Source: a virus
Direction: 5' to 3' (one strand)
Length of the DNA stretch: 40,046 nucleotides
IMG/VR virus record: IMGVR_UViG_3300017971_000136
Span: 1-40,046 of that record
Made by a program: the position numbers and the translations under genes. The first letter of the stretch is position 1, and every line of letters begins with the position of its first letter. Under the pieces are notes generated by a model. That model was given only the letters and a program-made list of their open reading frames with translations, did no database searches and was not told the DNA's origin. Of this stretch, positions 23,567 to 31,688 are shown one piece after another.

Positions 23567-24346
23567 TTAGCCCAGGCGCAAGACCTCGATCTGCGTGTCG
23601 ATCTTCGCCGCCTCTTCGCGGGTGAGACTGCCTGCTTTCTGCAGGGACTCCCGCTTCTTCAAGAGTTCGGTGATCGCCGCGTCGTTGTTCTTGGCGCCTT
23701 GGCGTGGGGGTCCACTCGACGTGGAGACCGGAGGGGGAGCTTCCCCGAACCATTTCGGGTGCTTTTCCTTCTGGTCCTCGAACCACTTCTTCTCGTCGAG
23801 GTCTGGGTCCTTCGACTGGGCGGCCTTGAGTTTCTCCTGGACAACATCGGCCAGGTCGGGGTCGATGCCCGCCTGAGTGCAGGCGATCTCCCGGTCGCGT
23901 GCCGCGAGCTTCTCCTCCGCCTCGATGCGCGCCTTCTTCTCGGCGGCCGTCTCCTCGTCCTTCTTGGCGAGGTCGGCCTGGAGGTTCTCAAGTTCCGACC
24001 GCTCCTTCCGGAGCCGCTCCTCCTCGGCTTTCTTGTACTTGGCGAGCTCGGCCTCGGCCGCGTCCGCCCTGGACTTCTCCTCCTGGGCGAGCTTTCCCTT
24101 CCGGTTCCGGTCGGCGAGGATCTCCTTCAGCTTGTCCTTGTCGACGTCGTCTCCGGTGATGCCCGGCTCCTTGGGAGGTTCGGCCGGGGGGGTGGCCGGC
24201 GGAGTTTCGGGAGGGGGGTCGGTCTTGGCCGGTTCCCCTCCGGTGGTCGGATCCTGATACCAGGCGCGCAGGCCCAGTCGAGTCTCCATCAGGTCGTCAC
24301 GCGACCATCTGGGTTTGAGACTGTCAGGCAGTCTTTTGTGGTCCAT
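23567..24346 (-). CDS. Capsid scaffolding protein
   Basis: 259 aa with GGAGG 7 bases before the ATG. A Pro/Thr-rich N-terminal stretch (about 40-62) leads to a long highly charged coiled coil (about 70-155), then a short helical C-terminus rich in Lys. High Glu/Lys helix immediately upstream of the major capsid gene is the usual signature of a scaffold, which guides shell assembly and is then removed. No protease domain is present. Confidence 0.8.
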   Translation of the reverse strand: MDHKRLPDSLKPRWSRDDLMETRLGLRAWYQDPTTGGEPAKTDPPPETPPATPPAEPPKEPGITGDDVDKDKLKEILADRNRKGKLAQEEKSRADAAEAELAKYKKAEEERLRKERSELENLQADLAKKDEETAAEKKARIEAEEKLAARDREIACTQAGIDPDLADVVQEKLKAAQSKDPDLDEKKWFEDQKEKHPKWFGEAPPPVSTSSGPPRQGAKNNDAAITELLKKRESLQKAGSLTREEAAKIDTQIEVLRLG

Positions 24347-24360
24347 CTGATTTCCTCCAT

Positions 24361-24373
24361 GCCGTCAAGCGGC
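24361..24373. promoter_or_regulatory. TCAAG-loop hairpin upstream of the scaffold gene
   Basis: GCCG-TCAAG-CGGC, a 4-bp stem closed on the loop also found in the terminator just upstream and in three hairpins at 31615-31664. It lies immediately before the scaffold ribosome site (GGAGG at about 24356), so on the mRNA it could influence translation. Confidence 0.5.
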
Positions 24374-24380
24374 GTTGGGC

Positions 24381-24420
24381 AAAAAAAAGACCCGTGCAAC
24401 GTCAAGCGTTGCATCGGGTC
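24381..24420 (-). terminator. Intrinsic terminator before the scaffold-capsid genes
   Basis: On the minus strand, GACCCGATGCAACG pairs with CGTTGCACGGGTC (one bulged base) around the loop CTTGA, followed at once by eight T (24388-24381). This is a strong rho-independent terminator placed inside the late gene series, after the 62-aa gene and before the scaffold. No promoter was found between it and the scaffold ATG, so it probably works as an attenuator or is read through by an antitermination factor. Confidence 0.85.
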
Positions 24421-24456
24421 TCGGTTGTTCCGTCGTCCCGCTGGCCTAAGCCGATG

Positions 24457-24645
24457 TCAGATCATATCCGCTGTTTTTCGCGTCTCCTCTAGTCTGACCA
24501 TGCAGGCGTCACCGGCTTGAAATGTAATGGTGTAGTCACCCCACCATCCTTCTCGAAATTTCTGGTGTAGTTCTTCGATGACCTTTTCAAACCGTGCGCG
24601 CTCCTCTTCGAGCCGTCGTGCTACTTTCTTGTTCAATCGTGTCAC
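24457..24645 (-). CDS. Small charged protein
   Basis: 62 aa starting at a GTG (24645) in a GTGA overlap with the upstream stop. Basic helical N-terminal half (KKVARRLEEERARFEKVIEELHQKF), then a short beta-like end (DYTITFQAGDACMVRLEE). Weak ribosome site, so translational coupling is likely. It precedes the terminator. Function unknown. Confidence 0.55.
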   Translation of the reverse strand: MTRLNKKVARRLEEERARFEKVIEELHQKFREGWWGDYTITFQAGDACMVRLEETRKTADMI

Positions 24646-25178
24646 TTTTTGGAAACCTTGTCAAGTGCTTCCGAAAATACCGCGGCCAGGCGGTCGGCCT
24701 CCTTCTGGTTGAACCCGATGAAGGGCCGGAGACGGTCGTTCGCTTCGGCCACCGTGGCGCTGGAGACCATGTCGCCGGAGTCGATGTTGACCGCCAGGCG
24801 GGCCTTGCCCTGCCCCTTCTTCTGCTTGGCCGCCGCGTTGAACTTCACCCGCGGCCGCATCCCCTCGAAGGTTATCACCGCCCGGAGGATGTCGCCCACC
24901 CGCTCGATCAGGGCCTTCTGCGTCTTCCACATCCAGCCGGAAAGCCGGAGCCAGTAGTTACTCCCCATCCGGCCGGCCCGCTGCTTCCGGTCCTGATAGT
25001 CGGGATCGTAGGCCTTGAAGGTCCCGCCCTCCAGCTGCTCCCCTCGCTTCACCCGCTCCCGCATCAAGACCATGCCCTCGGCCGCCACGATCTTGAGGGC
25101 CCGCTTCTTCTGCTTCTCGGTGAAGATCTCCCACTTCTCGAGGTCGGAGGTGTCGACGGTGAGTTCCAGATCGATCAT
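24642..25178 (-). CDS. Virion morphogenesis/head-tail joining protein
   Basis: 178 aa, ATGA overlap with the minor head gene. The segment MRERVKRGEQLEGGTFKAYDPDYQDRK...GRMGSNYWLRLSG resembles phage virion morphogenesis (gpG/HK97 gp10-type) proteins in the loop around the tyrosines, and the C-terminus is a helical domain ending FIGFNQKEADRLAAVFSEAL. FIGFN near the C-terminus recurs in such proteins. The role in joining head and tail is inferred from family and place. Confidence 0.6.
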   Translation of the reverse strand: MIDLELTVDTSDLEKWEIFTEKQKKRALKIVAAEGMVLMRERVKRGEQLEGGTFKAYDPDYQDRKQRAGRMGSNYWLRLSGWMWKTQKALIERVGDILRAVITFEGMRPRVKFNAAAKQKKGQGKARLAVNIDSGDMVSSATVAEANDRLRPFIGFNQKEADRLAAVFSEALDKVSKK

Positions 25179-26047
25179 GCGGCTTTCTCCGGTACGGTGG
25201 AAGATATAATGCCCTTCCTTGGCCCGATCGGGTAGCGGTCCTGGGCCTCCTGGGTCATCAGCGGGACCAGGTCATGCCGGCAGTTGTAACCGCCCAGGGA
25301 CACCGACGGGGGGAGGGGATGCTTCCGCCCGTAGCTGGTGGCATGCTCGTTGAGGATCTCCATCGTGACCCTGGTCCCCACGAAGCGAGCGCAGAAATCC
25401 CGGTTCCGCTCGTCCAGGGGTCCGTCGTAGAGGAACCACTCGGCGCCCCGGATGTTGCCCTCCTCGTCCCGGTCCTCGAAGTGCTCGACCCGGACCTGGG
25501 TGTGGAAGGAGGCCACCTGGTCGAACGTCTTGGTTATCGCCTGGCGCTGGGTCTTCAGATCGAGCCGGTCGTGGATCCTCGCCGAGATGTCCTGCCACTT
25601 GACGTTGCCCATCGTGGACCGTGCGAGGATGTCCTCCACCTCCCGGGAGATCTTGACCTCGGTGGCCATCAGTTCCCGGTGGGCGTTCTTGATCAGGGCC
25701 TTGACATTCTCGCCGGTCAGGGGCCGGAACTTGTCGCGGCCGATCCCCAGCCGGTCACCCTCGGCGATGATCTTGTCGGCCAGGTTGCGGAGTTGCTGGG
25801 CCTGCTCGTCCAGGATGGAACCGAACCCCGCCTCGCGGACCTCCAGCTGCAGCCGGTCAAGCAGGCGCCGGACGTCCCGGACGTTGTCGGCGTCGTGGAC
25901 CAGGATCCCGCCCTTCGTGTTGAGCTTCCCGATCTGCTGGTTGAGGTAGACCTCCATCTGCCGGAGACTGTCCTCGAACCTGCGCTCGAGGGCCTGTACG
26001 GCCTTCTCGACGTCGGGGTTGACGTATGGGGTCCGCTCGTCGGGCAA
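25175..26047 (-). CDS. Minor head protein (SPP1 gp7/Mu F-like head morphogenesis)
   Basis: 290 aa from a TTG at 26047 with AAGGAG 6 bases upstream. A long helical N-terminal part precedes the typical C-terminal core of this family: AITKTFDQVASFHTQVRVEHFED...DRNRDFC-like segment, then GGYNCRHDLVPL, whose Cys/His cluster is the signature. Such proteins enter the procapsid with the portal and are involved in DNA ejection or early shell assembly. Located downstream of portal as usual. Confidence 0.75.
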   Translation of the reverse strand: MPDERTPYVNPDVEKAVQALERRFEDSLRQMEVYLNQQIGKLNTKGGILVHDADNVRDVRRLLDRLQLEVREAGFGSILDEQAQQLRNLADKIIAEGDRLGIGRDKFRPLTGENVKALIKNAHRELMATEVKISREVEDILARSTMGNVKWQDISARIHDRLDLKTQRQAITKTFDQVASFHTQVRVEHFEDRDEEGNIRGAEWFLYDGPLDERNRDFCARFVGTRVTMEILNEHATSYGRKHPLPPSVSLGGYNCRHDLVPLMTQEAQDRYPIGPRKGIISSTVPEKAA

Positions 26048-26050
26048 CCG

Positions 26051-26263
26051 CTACTCCTTGGCCTGGGTCTTCTTCCACTTGGCAACCGCGGACAGGTTCT
26101 CGGCCTCCGACTTCGCGGCCTCCTCCATCTCGGTCGCCGCGTCCTGGGCGGCCTTCAACCGCTTGGCGTCTTTCTTGATAGCCTCGGCGTCCGCCAGGGT
26201 CCGGGCGTCGGACTGCGCCTGCCAGCGTTTTTCCTCTGCTGATAGTTTCGGTTCGTCTGCCAT
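26051..26263 (-). CDS. Small helical protein
   Basis: 70 aa from ATG 26263; another ATG lies one codon earlier and AGGAG is directly upstream of both. Entirely helical and charged, rich in Ala/Lys/Glu/Asp (KKDAKRLKAAQDAATEMEEAAKSEAENL). No Cys, no membrane segment. Possible coiled-coil assembly factor between portal and minor head genes. Confidence 0.6.
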   Translation of the reverse strand: MADEPKLSAEEKRWQAQSDARTLADAEAIKKDAKRLKAAQDAATEMEEAAKSEAENLSAVAKWKKTQAKE

Positions 26264-26469
26264 CATCTCCTCACTTTCGCGGGCCAGGAGATCAAGGTCA
26301 TGCCGGCGACCTGGCCGATCAGCTTCGCGGCCTCGTCCGCCTCCGACTGGTTCTCCCAGCATGGGATCATATCGCCCAGCCCCTTGATGGGGAGAACCTT
26401 CATGATCTCCCCGGGTGCCGGGCCGATAAAATAAACGGTGCGCTCCTTGGGCTCGTCTTCGGTGGTCAT
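26263..26469 (-). CDS. Small hypothetical protein
   Basis: 68 aa, overlapping both neighbours by 1-4 bases. Sequence has a beta N-terminus (RTVYFIGPAPGEIMKVLPIKG) and a helical C-terminus (SEADEAAKLIGQVAGMTLISW). No family recognised. Tight coupling in the portal-to-head series supports expression. Confidence 0.6.
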   Translation of the reverse strand: MTTEDEPKERTVYFIGPAPGEIMKVLPIKGLGDMIPCWENQSEADEAAKLIGQVAGMTLISWPAKVRR

Positions 26470-26744
26470 GCCGTCACCTGCCTGGACCCGGGGCCGAGTT
26501 CATGGATCGGCTTGATCCCGGGCATGAATAGGATCTCCTCCGTGTCCTCCGGGCAACCGTCGATCCTCCGGGGCCAGTAACCAGGGAGACGGGGGAGGAT
26601 CGCCCCCTGCATCTGCCGACCAGGGCCCAGCGGGTTGTCCTTGTCCCAGAGCCGCTGCAGGAAGAAGACGTCGCCCATCACCAGCTGGACGGTCAGGCCC
26701 TCCGGGTACTCTCCGGGCTTGGGTGTCGGGATGAAGACCATCAC
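26466..26744 (-). CDS. Small hypothetical protein
   Basis: 92 aa from GTG 26744; the ATG at 26741 overlaps the preceding stop as TGATG and is equally possible (AAGGA upstream serves either). Beta-rich with several Pro/Gly turns (TVQLVMGDVFFLQRLWD...ILPRLPGYWPRRIDG). No domain recognised. Confidence 0.55.
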   Translation of the reverse strand: MMVFIPTPKPGEYPEGLTVQLVMGDVFFLQRLWDKDNPLGPGRQMQGAILPRLPGYWPRRIDGCPEDTEEILFMPGIKPIHELGPGSRQVTA

Positions 26745-27139
26745 CAGTGTCCTTTCCGCCTCTGCCCCGTCGGTCCCCGACAGCGCAGGATCAAGACATT
26801 GAACATCACGTCATGGACAACGAACTCCCAGCCCCGCATCGGGAAGATCGTCTTCTGGATGTCGTGATGGTCGAAACTGTTGTACCACTCCCGATCCTCG
26901 GCCATGCAGTCCGGATTCCCCAGGACCATCATATCGTCGTGCAGTTCCCGCAGGGTGAAGCGGACCTTCCGGATGGTGAGCTTCTCGCCCAGCTTGAAGG
27001 ACGGCTGCCACATGCCGATCTGTGCCCGGAGCCGGGCACGGTTCTCCCGGTTGCGCCGGGCGATCTCATGGTGCAAGGCGGGCTTGCCGTCCGGGCCGAG
27101 GATCTGCTTCTTCGGGATGATGATCTTGGGGTCAGGCAT
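26741..27139 (-). CDS. Hypothetical protein of the head region
   Basis: 132 aa. Basic N-terminus (KIIIPKKQILGPDGKPALHHEIARRNRENRARLR) followed by KLGEKLTIRKVRFTLRELHDDMMVLGN and a His-rich segment. The LTIRKVRFTLREL...DDMMVLGNP motif resembles small conserved proteins encoded near phage portals, but I cannot name the family. Overlaps the preceding gene by 8 bases. Confidence 0.55.
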   Translation of the reverse strand: MPDPKIIIPKKQILGPDGKPALHHEIARRNRENRARLRAQIGMWQPSFKLGEKLTIRKVRFTLRELHDDMMVLGNPDCMAEDREWYNSFDHHDIQKTIFPMRGWEFVVHDVMFNVLILRCRGPTGQRRKGHW

Positions 27140-27347
27140 CGGAGAACCCCAGCATTTTACCGATCGAACCCTCGCCCCAGAGTAACTCGCTTTTCCATGC
27201 TGCGTATGCCATGAAGGCCCGCTCCGGGTCTGTTCCTTCCGGGAGACGGATCGGAATCATGGAGATGCCGAGATACCACCGCTTGCCGCTCGGGGCTTTC
27301 TCTGGTACTGGGCTGAAGATCTGGGTATATATGGTCGTTTCAGGCAT
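27132..27347 (-). CDS. Small hypothetical protein
   Basis: 71 aa, GGAGGGG close before the ATG. Mixed alpha/beta: IYTQIFSPVPEKAPSGKRWYLGISMIPIRLPEG then helix ERAFMAYAAWKSELL. No domain recognised. Overlaps neighbours by 8 bases on each side. Confidence 0.55.
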   Translation of the reverse strand: MPETTIYTQIFSPVPEKAPSGKRWYLGISMIPIRLPEGTDPERAFMAYAAWKSELLWGEGSIGKMLGFSDA

Positions 27348-27603
27348 CGCCCCTCCGGAGAATCCAGTCCCTCAACTTCCACCACCACCGACGGAACCGA
27401 CCGGGGGGTTCCAAGACGACGTAGGAGAGCACCTGCAACGGCTTCCACTCCCCGTTGCGCTTCGCCCGGATCGGCAGACCCCCGGGGCTCAACTCGATGT
27501 CCTGGATCACCTCGTCCTCGATCTCGATTGGATCGCCCCCGACCTTCTCGCCGAGGGTGATGGTCGTCGGGCTGTCTTTGACGGGGTCCATCATATCGCG
27601 CAT
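27340..27603 (-). CDS. Small hypothetical protein with basic C-terminus
   Basis: 87 aa from ATG 27603; a GTG two codons upstream is the alternative. N-terminal half acidic beta (TITLGEKVGGDPIEIEDEVIQDIEL), C-terminus very basic and Trp-rich (GRFRRWWWKLRDWILRRG), perhaps membrane- or nucleic-acid-interacting. The start overlaps the end of the small membrane protein gene. Confidence 0.5.
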   Translation of the reverse strand: MRDMMDPVKDSPTTITLGEKVGGDPIEIEDEVIQDIELSPGGLPIRAKRNGEWKPLQVLSYVVLEPPGRFRRWWWKLRDWILRRGDA

Positions 27604-27695
27604 CCCCACCGAAACGAATCTAACAGGAAGAATGCGACCAGAAGTGCCGCAACGAACGCCCCGAGCACTAGCTTTTTTATTGTTTCTCTCATCAT
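27591..27695 (-). CDS. 34-aa membrane peptide
   Basis: A short gene from ATG 27695 (a second ATG follows) with GAGGAGGG just before it. The peptide MMRETIKKL then VLGAFVAALLVAFFLL forms one membrane helix with a short polar tail. It fills the gap between the portal and the 87-aa gene. Function unknown; tiny one-helix proteins are common in phage late operons. Confidence 0.6.
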   Translation of the reverse strand: MMRETIKKLVLGAFVAALLVAFFLLDSFRWGCAI

Positions 27696-27719
27696 GCCCT
27701 CCTCGGCTTTCGCCGGTAG

Positions 27720-29687
27720 TTACTCCTCGTCCTCGTCCCCCTCGTCGCCGTCGACGAACTTCTGGAGCTTCTCGCCCGCCTTCTTCTGGTCGGGGGTGGG
27801 CTCCGCTTCCTTGCCCCGCTTGGCGTCGGCGACGATCTTCTCTTCAACCGCCTTCGCCTGGCCGGTGAGCTCGGCCACCTCAAGGTTGAAGTCCAGGTTC
27901 TCCCGGACCTGCTGCTCGGCCTGCTGCCGGGTCTCCTCCGGGTAGAGCAGCATCCGGAGGTCAACGGCGGTCGCGGCCCCTACCTCGATCGCCTTCACGA
28001 TCTGGTAGACGTTCGCCATCAGCTTGTCGGAGTCCGCGGCCTCGGCGCCGGCTCCGGACTTCTCGGGGGCCTTGCCCGCCGGTTCCTTCTCCGGCTTTTC
28101 CTCGCCCTCTACCGGCACGCCTTCCACGGCGTCCCTGAGTCCGTCGGTCTCCTCCTCCGGGTAGCGGGTGGTCTGCTTCCGGACCTCCTGGAGCCTCGCC
28201 AGGTTTTTGTTGACCCGCTCCTTCGCCGTCTCCAGGTCGCATTTGTGGACGTCGGCGCACCACTCATCGACCGACGAGACCCCGACCTCGATCTCTCGGC
28301 TGTAGCGGTTTCCGATCTCCACGTAGTCAACCGGCCCGCTGTCCATCTGCCCCGGATCCCACTCGGGCACGAACCGCGACGGGATCGCCTTGTAGCCCTT
28401 CGGCTTGATGTGCGGGGCGTAGTAGTTCCAGACGACCAGGCATTTCTCGATGAAGTTCAAGACGTGAGGCCGGAGGATCTCCGTCCGCTCGTTGAAGTAC
28501 CGGATCAGGTTGTCGAACTCGATCCGCATGGCGATCCCCGAGGTGGGGATCCCGCCCTTGATGTCCAGGGACTTCGGGGACAGCTGGTTGAGCATGGCGT
28601 GATATTGAACGAAGAACTCGTACAAGCCCTGGAACCTTTGAACCTCCCCGTTGGGCGCCACGAACGAGAGCTTGACCCCGGCCGGCAGGTTGACCGCCTT
28701 GTTCGGAGCCGACAGGATGGTCTGCTTTAGCTTCTCAAGTTCAGCCTTCTGCCCCGCCGGCACCTCGAACACGGGCAAGACCGCCATCTGCCATGTGGCG
28801 TTGTGGTGTAGGTAGGTCAGGCCAAGGTTGACCACCCGGTTCAAGGAGACCAGCTGGTCCCCGCCCAACTTGTAGATCGCGTTGCGGTTCGACCGGAACC
28901 AGGTGAAGGGATAGATCGGCTTGCCGGTGTGCCGGTCCTCAAAGGGGTTGACGTCCCCGTCGTTGACGTCGATGGGCTCCTCGGCGCTGGCGATGTAGTG
29001 GAGGGTCGGGTCGAATATGAGGTTTCCCTCGACGTCCTTCTCCTTGGCCGTCTTGGGATCCCGGACGCCCCAGAACTCGTACCGGGGTTTCCCGCTGTAT
29101 CCGTCCACCCCGGCCCGCTCGAACATCACGGCGAGGGCCGAGTACGGATCGTTCTCCCGCAGGGGGTTGACCGCGATGTGTACCCGGTCGGGGTCGAAGC
29201 AGTAGAGCTCCAGGTGGTCCTGGTCCCAGGTGACCTTCCCGGCCGCCGCGAGCATCATCTCCTCGGCCTGGTCGATCTCGGGGAGTACCGCCTCCATGTA
29301 GGCCCGGGCCATCATCTCGTCGAACGAGTCCTTGTACTCCCCCTCAGTGACCTCCTTCCCTGTCTGGTTGTCCAGCAGGTAGAACCGGGCCCCGCGGCCC
29401 CGGAAGGTCTGGGCCTTCTTCTTCACGATGTTCTGGGCGATGGGGAACTCGATCTTCTTGTACCGCATGGTCTCCCAGGTCTTCGGGAACTCCTGCTTGA
29501 GGAAGTCGTCGCCGTCGTCCGACATATCCCCGTCGAGGTAGAACCGGCGCCGGTTGACCTGCTCGAGGTACTTGGTTGCGCTCGGCAGTCGCCAGTTGTT
29601 GGCCTGCTTCAAGGTCCACTGGACCTGGTTCTGGTCGTAGCCGACCAGCTTCATCCAGAACTGTTTCATCGTGTCAACGATACCCAT
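27720..29687 (-). CDS. Portal protein
   Basis: 655 aa. It follows terL in a TAATG overlap. Typical portal features: N-terminal helices with FPKTWETMRYKKIEFPIAQNIV, central beta/wing region, then QLSPKSLDIKGGIPTSGIAMRIEFDNLIRYFNERTEILRP, which matches the stem-to-crown helices of SPP1 gp6-type portals, and a long acidic, Lys/Glu/Pro-rich C-terminus (about 520-655) that is probably a flexible crown extension. The dodecameric ring is the DNA gate and terminase dock. Confidence 0.85.
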   Translation of the reverse strand: MGIVDTMKQFWMKLVGYDQNQVQWTLKQANNWRLPSATKYLEQVNRRRFYLDGDMSDDGDDFLKQEFPKTWETMRYKKIEFPIAQNIVKKKAQTFRGRGARFYLLDNQTGKEVTEGEYKDSFDEMMARAYMEAVLPEIDQAEEMMLAAAGKVTWDQDHLELYCFDPDRVHIAVNPLRENDPYSALAVMFERAGVDGYSGKPRYEFWGVRDPKTAKEKDVEGNLIFDPTLHYIASAEEPIDVNDGDVNPFEDRHTGKPIYPFTWFRSNRNAIYKLGGDQLVSLNRVVNLGLTYLHHNATWQMAVLPVFEVPAGQKAELEKLKQTILSAPNKAVNLPAGVKLSFVAPNGEVQRFQGLYEFFVQYHAMLNQLSPKSLDIKGGIPTSGIAMRIEFDNLIRYFNERTEILRPHVLNFIEKCLVVWNYYAPHIKPKGYKAIPSRFVPEWDPGQMDSGPVDYVEIGNRYSREIEVGVSSVDEWCADVHKCDLETAKERVNKNLARLQEVRKQTTRYPEEETDGLRDAVEGVPVEGEEKPEKEPAGKAPEKSGAGAEAADSDKLMANVYQIVKAIEVGAATAVDLRMLLYPEETRQQAEQQVRENLDFNLEVAELTGQAKAVEEKIVADAKRGKEAEPTPDQKKAGEKLQKFVDGDEGDEDEE

Positions 29688-31093
29688 TAGAAAGCACTCC
29701 AGGCCTCCGCGGAGAGGCGGTCCTCGGGGTAGAAATACCGGACGTGATAGCGAACCGTGTCGACCGCGTGAGAAAAGATGTCGTCGTGATGCGGCTCCTC
29801 GGGGAGTCGCCCGTCCTTTTCCTCCGGGAAGCTATAACCGGGCATCGCCTTCAAGACGCTGCGCTCCCGGTTCTGCTCCGGGTCACCGTATCCACAACAC
29901 GGATCGGGGTTCTCTTTCAGGTAGTCGGAGAAGTACAGGAAGGGATGACCGACCGACGGCTCGAGGGCAAGCTGGACGTGCTGGACGCCCAGCACCACCC
30001 GCTGACCCGTAAGGTAGACGACCGGGATCCCGAGGTATCGCTCCAGCTGGGCCAGGACCGACTCGCCCCCGGTCTCCTGGAATGCCTTGGAGGCCGGATC
30101 CACCACCGCACAGTCGAGCTTGTAGGGTTCACCGTCCGGACCCTTCCGCTTCTTGATCATCTCGCAGAGCCGCTTGACCGTGATCCCCTTGTATCGTCCG
30201 TCCGGATAGATCTCGTCGATGCAGCAGGAGACCTCCCGCTTTGCCTCCCACCCTCCGGGCATCTTCGCGGCCTTGGGGATCCGCTGGAACCAGGTCACAT
30301 GAGGCCGCCGGCCGGAGGGGTCGATCGAGATGTTGGTCACCGGCCGGGAGTGGGAGCCGTCGATCATCACTACCCAGCGGCCGTTATACCTCCAGGCGAT
30401 GATGTGGCCTTCCCCGTACTCGGCGTAAACCGTCCCGCCCATCGGGACGAACTGGCCGCCCAGGTAGCAAGGCCACATGCTTTTAGGGCAGGCCTTCTTC
30501 AGGTTGCGAACGTAGTCGGGATGGTTGTGTCGGTTCTGCTCGGTCCTCACATGCAGGCATCGGCGCTCGGCGTCGTCCTTCCCCTCGAATTCCTCCGACA
30601 GCCAGCCGATCTTCGGCAGGGACGCCAGGCCGATCCGGATGTCCGACCCCTTCTTCCTGGCCCGGGCGACGATGTGCCGGAAGACCTCCCGCTTCATCAG
30701 GTGCGGCTCGTCGAGATAGACGGAGACCACGTTCGACATCTGGATCGCCCGTGGAATATGGGCCGAGCGGTACAACAGTTTCTTGCCCTCCGGCAGGTAG
30801 ATCACCCGGCGGTCCCGGTTGTGACCGATGATCACGTCCTGGAAAGCCGGGAGTAAAACCTCCTCGAGCCATTCCTTCATCATCGGGTAGGAGGGCAGGA
30901 CGGCGAGGTGATTAGTCCGGGACGGGGCCCGGTAGGCATTGACCGCTATGTACCCCACTCCCGAGGTGGTCTTTCCGGCTCCCCATCCTCCGAACTCGCC
31001 GGTTGCGAACGACTCCGAGAGAGCGAAGTCCCACTGGTAGGGCTGCAGGGCGAGCAGCTGGTCGGGATATTCAGGATTCCGGATCCGCCACAT
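29687..31093 (-). CDS. terL: Terminase large subunit
   Basis: 468 aa from ATG 31093. Walker A GGWGAGKT at 35-42 and Walker B SVYLDE at 124-129 mark the ATPase motor that pumps DNA into the procapsid. The C-terminal RNase H-like nuclease carries CAVVDPASKAF and a late HDDIFSHAVD aspartate pair. The open frame continues upstream, but that extension overlaps terS out of frame and has no start support. It overlaps the 3' end of terS by 23 bases. Confidence 0.9.
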   Translation of the reverse strand: MWRIRNPEYPDQLLALQPYQWDFALSESFATGEFGGWGAGKTTSGVGYIAVNAYRAPSRTNHLAVLPSYPMMKEWLEEVLLPAFQDVIIGHNRDRRVIYLPEGKKLLYRSAHIPRAIQMSNVVSVYLDEPHLMKREVFRHIVARARKKGSDIRIGLASLPKIGWLSEEFEGKDDAERRCLHVRTEQNRHNHPDYVRNLKKACPKSMWPCYLGGQFVPMGGTVYAEYGEGHIIAWRYNGRWVVMIDGSHSRPVTNISIDPSGRRPHVTWFQRIPKAAKMPGGWEAKREVSCCIDEIYPDGRYKGITVKRLCEMIKKRKGPDGEPYKLDCAVVDPASKAFQETGGESVLAQLERYLGIPVVYLTGQRVVLGVQHVQLALEPSVGHPFLYFSDYLKENPDPCCGYGDPEQNRERSVLKAMPGYSFPEEKDGRLPEEPHHDDIFSHAVDTVRYHVRYFYPEDRLSAEAWSAF

Positions 31094-31658
31094 CGAGGCC
31101 GAGTCCCTTCCTGATTTCCTTGAGGCTTGCGCCGGGGTTGATAACAACAGGGCGAATAGAATCATCAGAGCCACCGTCAATACCCATCTCGAGCGGCCCC
31201 TTCTCCTCGTCTCCGTCGTCTGGGATCGCGTTCTTCCCCCACCTTCCCGGGTGCCGGCGCTCGAGCCACCAGGCCGCGGCAAACCAGCTGCGCCGAGCCT
31301 TCGTCCGGATGATGTTGACCATCGCGATCTCTGCATCGGCATCCGCCTTTTTTATACGGTCCAGAAATTCCGGAAACTCGGCGATCCAGTTCTGCAGGGT
31401 CGACAGACTGATCCCGCAGGCATGGGCCGCGGCTTGTCGGGTGTTGCCCTCTGCGATGAGCAAGCAGATCTTGTCCTCAACTTCGGGCGTGCGCTTCGAG
31501 GGTCTTCCGACTTTCCGGGGTGACTTCTTCCGCTTCGGCTTTTTCTTTGTGCTCCGCTTGGGCTTTCGTGTAGCGGGTTTTCTTCGGCGAGCATCTTTTC
31601 TCTTCAACGGCGATCCAGTCAAGCTGGTGTCCGGGGTCAAGCCCCTTTTGGGCGTCAA
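31071..31658 (-). CDS. terS: Terminase small subunit
   Basis: 195 aa if it starts at TTG 31658; no ATG or GTG is usable and the true start may lie a little downstream. Residues about 51-105 (GRPSKRTPEVEDKICLLIAEGNTRQAAAHACGISLSTLQNWI) are a helix-turn-helix typical of DNA-recognising small subunits; the rest is helical for oligomerisation, and the C-terminus (GLGLDVADPES) would contact TerL. The N-terminal 50 residues are Lys/Arg-rich. Its first codons coincide with the TCAAG-loop hairpins at 31615-31664, giving a six-residue repeat LTPKRG/LTPDTS/LTGSPL. Confidence 0.75.
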   Translation of the reverse strand: MTPKRGLTPDTSLTGSPLKRKDARRRKPATRKPKRSTKKKPKRKKSPRKVGRPSKRTPEVEDKICLLIAEGNTRQAAAHACGISLSTLQNWIAEFPEFLDRIKKADADAEIAMVNIIRTKARRSWFAAAWWLERRHPGRWGKNAIPDDGDEEKGPLEMGIDGGSDDSIRPVVINPGASLKEIRKGLGLDVADPES

Positions 31659-31664
31659 GCGCCC
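31615..31664. promoter_or_regulatory. Three TCAAG-loop hairpins at 18-bp period near terS start
   Basis: CCAG-TCAAG-CTGG (31615-31627), GGGG-TCAAG-CCCC (31633-31645) and GGGCG-TCAAG-CGCCC (31650-31664). The loops begin at 31619, 31637 and 31655, exactly 18 bases apart; the stems differ but each is fully paired. They occur at the 5' end of terS, where packaging (cos/pac) sites and late control elements are found. The loop is shared with two hairpins before the scaffold gene. Confidence 0.65.
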
Positions 31665-31688
31665 TGCCTATATTTTCAGGGTCGCACA

